Assembly: GCF_003725695.1 (NCBI RefSeq)
Contig: NZ_RJSE01000001.1
Coordinates: forward strand, 1-64,000
Length of the DNA: 64,000 nt
From: Nocardioides marmoriginsengisoli
GTDB lineage: Bacteria; Actinomycetota; Actinomycetes; Propionibacteriales; Nocardioidaceae
Direction: 5' to 3'
Numbering within the stretch: the first letter of the stretch is position 1; each line of letters opens with the position of its first letter. Both the position numbers and the translations under genes were made by a program. Below the pieces are notes generated by a model. It was not told the DNA's origin. It saw nothing but the letters and a program-made list of their open reading frames with translations, and made no database searches. This document shows positions 61,246 through 64,000 of the stretch, piece after piece.

Positions 61246-61899
61246 ATGCGCGATGCCTATGCAGACCAGCTCGACTCGATTCGGGACGACCTGCTCACGA
61301 TGACCCGCCTGGTCGGGAACGCCGTCTCCCACGCCACCCGAGCCCTGCTCGACGGTGACGCCGGGGTGGCCGAGCAGGTGATCTCCGAGGACGCCGCGAT
61401 CGATGCCCTCCGGGTGACGATCGAGAACCGCAGCTTCGAGCTGCTGTCGCTGCAGAACCCCGTGGCCGGTGACCTGCGGATGCTGGTCGCCTCGCTGCGG
61501 ATGGTCAGCGAGTTCGAGCGGATGGGTGACCTCGCGGTGCACGTCGCGAAGATCGCCCGGCTGCGGATCCCCGACGTCGCGGTCCCTGACGAGGTGGTCC
61601 CGACGATCGCCCGGATGGCGGCCGTCGCCGAGGTGATGATCGCCAAGGTCGGTCACGTGATCGCGGACTCCGACGTCGCCGCGGCCGAGGAGCTCGAGCA
61701 GGTCGACGAGGAGATGGACAAGCTCCGCCGGTCCTCGTTCCGCGAGCTGCTCGGCTCGGACTGGAAGCACGGCGTCGAGCCGGCCGTCGACATCGCCCTG
61801 CTCGGCCGCTACTACGAGCGAATCGCGGACCACGCGGTCTCGATCGCCCGCCGCGTGGTCTTCCTCGTCACCGGCGAGCAGCCGACGTACATCGACTGA
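61246..61899 (+). CDS. phoU: Phosphate signalling regulator PhoU
   Basis: This 217-residue protein has two PhoU three-helix repeats, each with the metal-binding motif (ERMGDLAVHVAKIARL in the first and YERIADHAVSIARRVVF in the second). It links Pst transporter activity to SenX3 and keeps the Pho regulon repressed at high phosphate. It is divergent from senX3-regX3 and shares a PHO box with it. Its last codons and stop are part of a tandem repeat that continues downstream. Confidence 0.95.
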   Translation: MRDAYADQLDSIRDDLLTMTRLVGNAVSHATRALLDGDAGVAEQVISEDAAIDALRVTIENRSFELLSLQNPVAGDLRMLVASLRMVSEFERMGDLAVHVAKIARLRIPDVAVPDEVVPTIARMAAVAEVMIAKVGHVIADSDVAAAEELEQVDEEMDKLRRSSFRELLGSDWKHGVEPAVDIALLGRYYERIADHAVSIARRVVFLVTGEQPTYID

Positions 61900-62036
61900 G
61901 CGAGGCCAACACGAGCTTGCTCGTGGTTGTGCCGAGCGAGGGAGTTTGTTGAGCGTAGCGATCACATCGACTGAGCGAGGCCAACGCGAGCTTGCTCGTG
62001 GTTGTGCCGAGCGAGGGAGTTGTTGAGCGCAGCGAG
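61890..62036 (+). repeat. 75-bp tandem repeat covering the phoU stop codon
   Basis: Copy one (61890-61964) starts inside the last codons of phoU. Copy two (61965 to about 62036) begins with the same CATCGACTGAGCGAGGCC, so the Ile-Asp-stop end of phoU appears twice. Both copies share the CGAGCTTGCTCG palindrome and GCCGAGCGAGGGAGT. Copy two has small differences and a 1-nt deletion. Confidence 0.88.
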
Positions 62037-62048
62037 GCGTGCTGAGTC

Positions 62049-62792
62049 CTACTTGCCCTGGTTCGCCACCGCGGCAGCAGCAGCGGCCGCCGCCTCCGGG
62101 TCCAGGTAGCGCCCACCGGGGACGGTCGGGTGCATCGCGTCGTCGAGCTCGTAGACCAGCGGCATCCCGGTCGGGATGTTCAGTCCGGCGATGTCCTCGT
62201 CCGAGATCCCGTCCAGGTGCTTCACGATCGCGCGCAGGCTGTTGCCGTGCGCGGCGATCAGGACGACCTTGCCCGCCTGCAGGTCCGGAACGACCTCGCC
62301 GTCCCAGTACGGCAGCAGGCGCGCGATGACGTCCTTGAGGCACTCGGTGCGCGGCAGGTCGTCGCCGAGGTCGGCGTACCGGGGGTCGTCGACCTGGGAG
62401 AACTCGTCGGCGTCGTCGAGCGGCGGCGGCGGGACGTCGAAGGACCGGCGCCAGAGCATGAACTGCTCCTCGCCGTACTGGTCCTTGACCTGCTTCTTGT
62501 CCTTGCCCTGCAGCGCGCCGTAGTGGCGCTCGTTGAGGCGCCAGGAGCGGCGTACCGGGATCCAGTGCCGGTCGGCGGCGTCCAGCGCCAGGTGGGCGGT
62601 GGTGATCGCCCGGCGTTGCAGCGAGGTGTGCAGCACGTCGGGCAGCAGCCCCGCCTCGACGAGCAGCTCGCCGCCGCGGACGGCCTCGGCGCGACCCTTC
62701 TCGGTCAGCGCCACGTCGACCCAGCCGGTGAAGAGGTTCTTCGCGTTCCAGTCGCTCTCGCCGTGGCGGAGCAGGATCAGCGTCGCCATCAC
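62049..62792 (-). CDS. gpmA: 2,3-bisphosphoglycerate-dependent phosphoglycerate mutase
   Basis: This 247-residue glycolytic enzyme interconverts 3- and 2-phosphoglycerate. The catalytic His is in [20 protein letters not shown] (residues 4-23), the second His is in [11 protein letters not shown], and the typical [11 protein letters not shown] is present. It neighbours regX3-senX3 as gpm1 does in M. tuberculosis. It overlaps the upstream lipoprotein gene by four bases. Confidence 0.96.
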   Translation of the reverse strand: MMATLILLRHGESDWNAKNLFTGWVDVALTEKGRAEAVRGGELLVEAGLLPDVLHTSLQRRAITTAHLALDAADRHWIPVRRSWRLNERHYGALQGKDKKQVKDQYGEEQFMLWRRSFDVPPPPLDDADEFSQVDDPRYADLGDDLPRTECLKDVIARLLPYWDGEVVPDLQAGKVVLIAAHGNSLRAIVKHLDGISDEDIAGLNIPTGMPLVYELDDAMHPTVPGGRYLDPEAAAAAAAAVANQGK

Positions 62793-63358
62793 TCGGCGTC
62801 GGTCGAGGCGTCCGACTCGGCGGACTCCGACGTCTTGTCGTCCTTGGCCGGCGCCGGCAGCGGTACGTCGGCGTAGTCGCCCGAGGCGTCGACCACCGGG
62901 ACGGTGAGCGTGACGGACGGGCCGGCGGAGAACGTGAAGACCAGCTTGACGTACTTGCCGGGCGTGATCGCGTCCGCGGCACCGGCGATGGTCAGCTTCG
63001 CCGGCGGCACCGTCTCGCCGGGCGCGCCCAGGTTGTTGTGGCCGTTGGCCGGGACCTCGAGGGTCTCGCCGCCGCCGGTCTCGCTGGTGATGCCCTCACC
63101 GGTGACCGGTCCGACCTGGACGACGTCGTCGGTCTTGTTGACCAGGGTGCCGGCGAAGGTGCCGGAGCCGTCGGTGCCGCTGACGATCACGGCGTTCAGG
63201 ACGAAGACGTCCCCGGAGTGGTCGTTCACCCCGACCGCTGCCTGGTACACCTGGTCGGTCTGCGCACCGAAGCCGCACGCTCCGAGCAGGGGGACGAGCA
63301 GCACGGCGCCGATCGCGAGACGACGCCGGGTGGTGCTCTTCAGGACGGGGGGCTTCAC
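62789..63358 (-). CDS. Lipoprotein of unknown function
   Basis: This 189-residue protein has a lipoprotein signal (basic start, hydrophobic core, lipobox LLGAC). The mature part is a predicted beta-sandwich domain ([49 protein letters not shown]) ending in a Glu/Ser/Asp tail. It may be related to copper-chaperone-like (DUF461/PCuAC-like) proteins, though the metal residues are not obvious. I choose GTG 63358 because a GAGAGGACC site lies upstream; ATG-equivalent starts further upstream lack it. Confidence 0.75.
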   Translation of the reverse strand: MKPPVLKSTTRRRLAIGAVLLVPLLGACGFGAQTDQVYQAAVGVNDHSGDVFVLNAVIVSGTDGSGTFAGTLVNKTDDVVQVGPVTGEGITSETGGGETLEVPANGHNNLGAPGETVPPAKLTIAGAADAITPGKYVKLVFTFSAGPSVTLTVPVVDASGDYADVPLPAPAKDDKTSESAESDASTDAE

Positions 63359-63421
63359 GAGAACTCGGTCCTCTCGGAGGGCGTGCAAAACAAGGGGTGA
63401 TGCGCGCAGCAGCCTACCGTC

Positions 63422-64000
63422 TCACTGACGCAGCCCGACGGTGAGCCCGGCCACGACGAGACCGGCGACCGCGGCGGCCGTGATGACGATCGTGACCAGC
63501 AGCAACCGGGGTGCGCCGATCCGCAGCGCGATCCGCAGCGGCAGGGTGCGGGCTCCGGACTTGTTGTCCGCGACCAGGTCTCCCAGCGTGGTCACGAAAT
63601 GCACGCAGAACCCGACGGCGGCAGCCGCCCCGGTCACCGCCCAGGTGGGTGCCTGGTCGCTGCCGCTGCCCGACCAGGTGCCGTAGGACAGGAACGCCGG
63701 GATCAGCGCGAAGGTCAGCGTCCAGCCGACGAACGAGAACGCCGTCCGGTGCAGCCAGCGGTTGTGGATCCAGCCGATCGGGAGCGTCGCCAGCAGGGCG
63801 ATCGCACTCTCGACGCCGTTGTACGCCGACAGCGGTACGGCGAGCAGCACCAGCACGATCATCCAGTAGCCCGCGCTGGCCGCCGGGACCTGACCTCCGG
63901 CGATCGGCTTGCCGGGAGTCTGGGCCCGGTAGTCGTGCTGCTGGTCGCAGAGGTCGTTGGAGATCCCCAGCGAGAGCTGGACGACGAGGACGGCCGCGGC
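63422..64000 (-). CDS. UbiA-family prenyltransferase, N-terminus cut by window edge
   Basis: The gene runs off the right edge, so its start is not seen; the visible part is 192 codons. It has the prenyl-diphosphate-binding motif NDLCDQQHD (NDxxDxxxD) near the edge, followed by several membrane helices and the second Asp-rich segment TLGDLVADNKSGARTL. It should transfer a prenyl group to an aromatic or other acceptor; which one is unknown. The N-terminal part before NDxxD is missing. Confidence 0.88.
   Translation of the reverse strand, partial: AAAVLVVQLSLGISNDLCDQQHDYRAQTPGKPIAGGQVPAASAGYWMIVLVLLAVPLSAYNGVESAIALLATLPIGWIHNRWLHRTAFSFVGWTLTFALIPAFLSYGTWSGSGSDQAPTWAVTGAAAAVGFCVHFVTTLGDLVADNKSGARTLPLRIALRIGAPRLLLVTIVITAAAVAGLVVAGLTVGLRQ

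Noticed and set aside
61900-62048. Insertion sequence remnant after phoU
   Set aside because: No transposase fragment is present. The stretch is a two-copy tandem repeat with a short palindrome.

Overview
This window comes from a high-GC actinomycete, most probably a Nocardioides-like member of the Nocardioidaceae. The evidence is very high third-position GC, frequent GTG and TTG starts, mycothiol genes (mshA, mshD), an HbhA-type protein, a GlnR-like regulator, SenX3-RegX3, and gene orders that parallel Mycobacterium tuberculosis Rv0474-Rv0491 and Rv0814c-Rv0821. No rRNA, tRNA, CRISPR array or transposase was recognised. The genus call is an inference.

Layout. 1-2.3 kb: the truncated start of an Ala/Glu-rich coiled-coil gene, a cold-shock gene and a small acidic protein. 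2.4-15 kb: a phosphate block with a PiT transporter and its DUF47 partner, pstSCAB, a MutT1-like Nudix/phosphatase and polyphosphate kinase. An AbiEi/DUF559-type gene flanked by near-perfect 29-bp inverted repeats sits between the two phosphate transport loci. 14.7-19.4 kb: an esterase, mshD, a GlnR-like regulator, a MoaD-like protein, a ThiX-like thioredoxin and an acyl carrier protein/ketoreductase pair. 19.4-35 kb: a surface-polysaccharide locus with a flippase, three methyltransferases, two SGNH proteins, gmd, a GDP-mannose 3',5'-epimerase-like gene, a glycosyltransferase, an O-antigen ligase and a Wzz/tyrosine kinase. It is interrupted at 28.2-30.1 kb by a DUF4395-rhodanese-DUF1416 sulfur operon preceded by a cysteine-containing leader peptide. 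35-48 kb: mixed metabolism, including a BKACE enzyme, a Fur-family regulator, YgfZ, ManA, cysD-cysN, a sulfite-exporter-like protein, an APS kinase fused to a degenerate domain, and asparaginase. 47-64 kb: an XRE regulator-hbhA-DUF2516 block, a polyprenyl-phosphate sugar transferase, typA, a tyrosine phosphatase, an amidase, mshA-ybjN, an EamA transporter, a sirtuin, regX3-senX3 divergent from phoU, gpm, a lipoprotein and a truncated UbiA prenyltransferase.

How they work together. Phosphate uptake (PiT, Pst), polyphosphate synthesis (Ppk) and sensing (SenX3-RegX3-PhoU) are all here. GTTCACC-type repeats with 11-bp spacing lie upstream of pstS, ppk and phoU, which points to one Pho regulon. 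CysD/CysN/CysC make APS and PAPS, and a PAPS-type sulfotransferase is nearby. ManA, Gmd and the epimerase feed GDP-sugars to the polysaccharide locus.

The most unusual observations are the inverted-repeat-flanked DUF559 gene with composite palindromes on both sides, duplicated 3' tails behind both regX3 and phoU, the leader peptide of the sulfur operon, a 15-residue-period coiled coil, and a recurrent TAGGCT-type -10 element 6-8 nt before start codons, which implies widespread leaderless transcripts.
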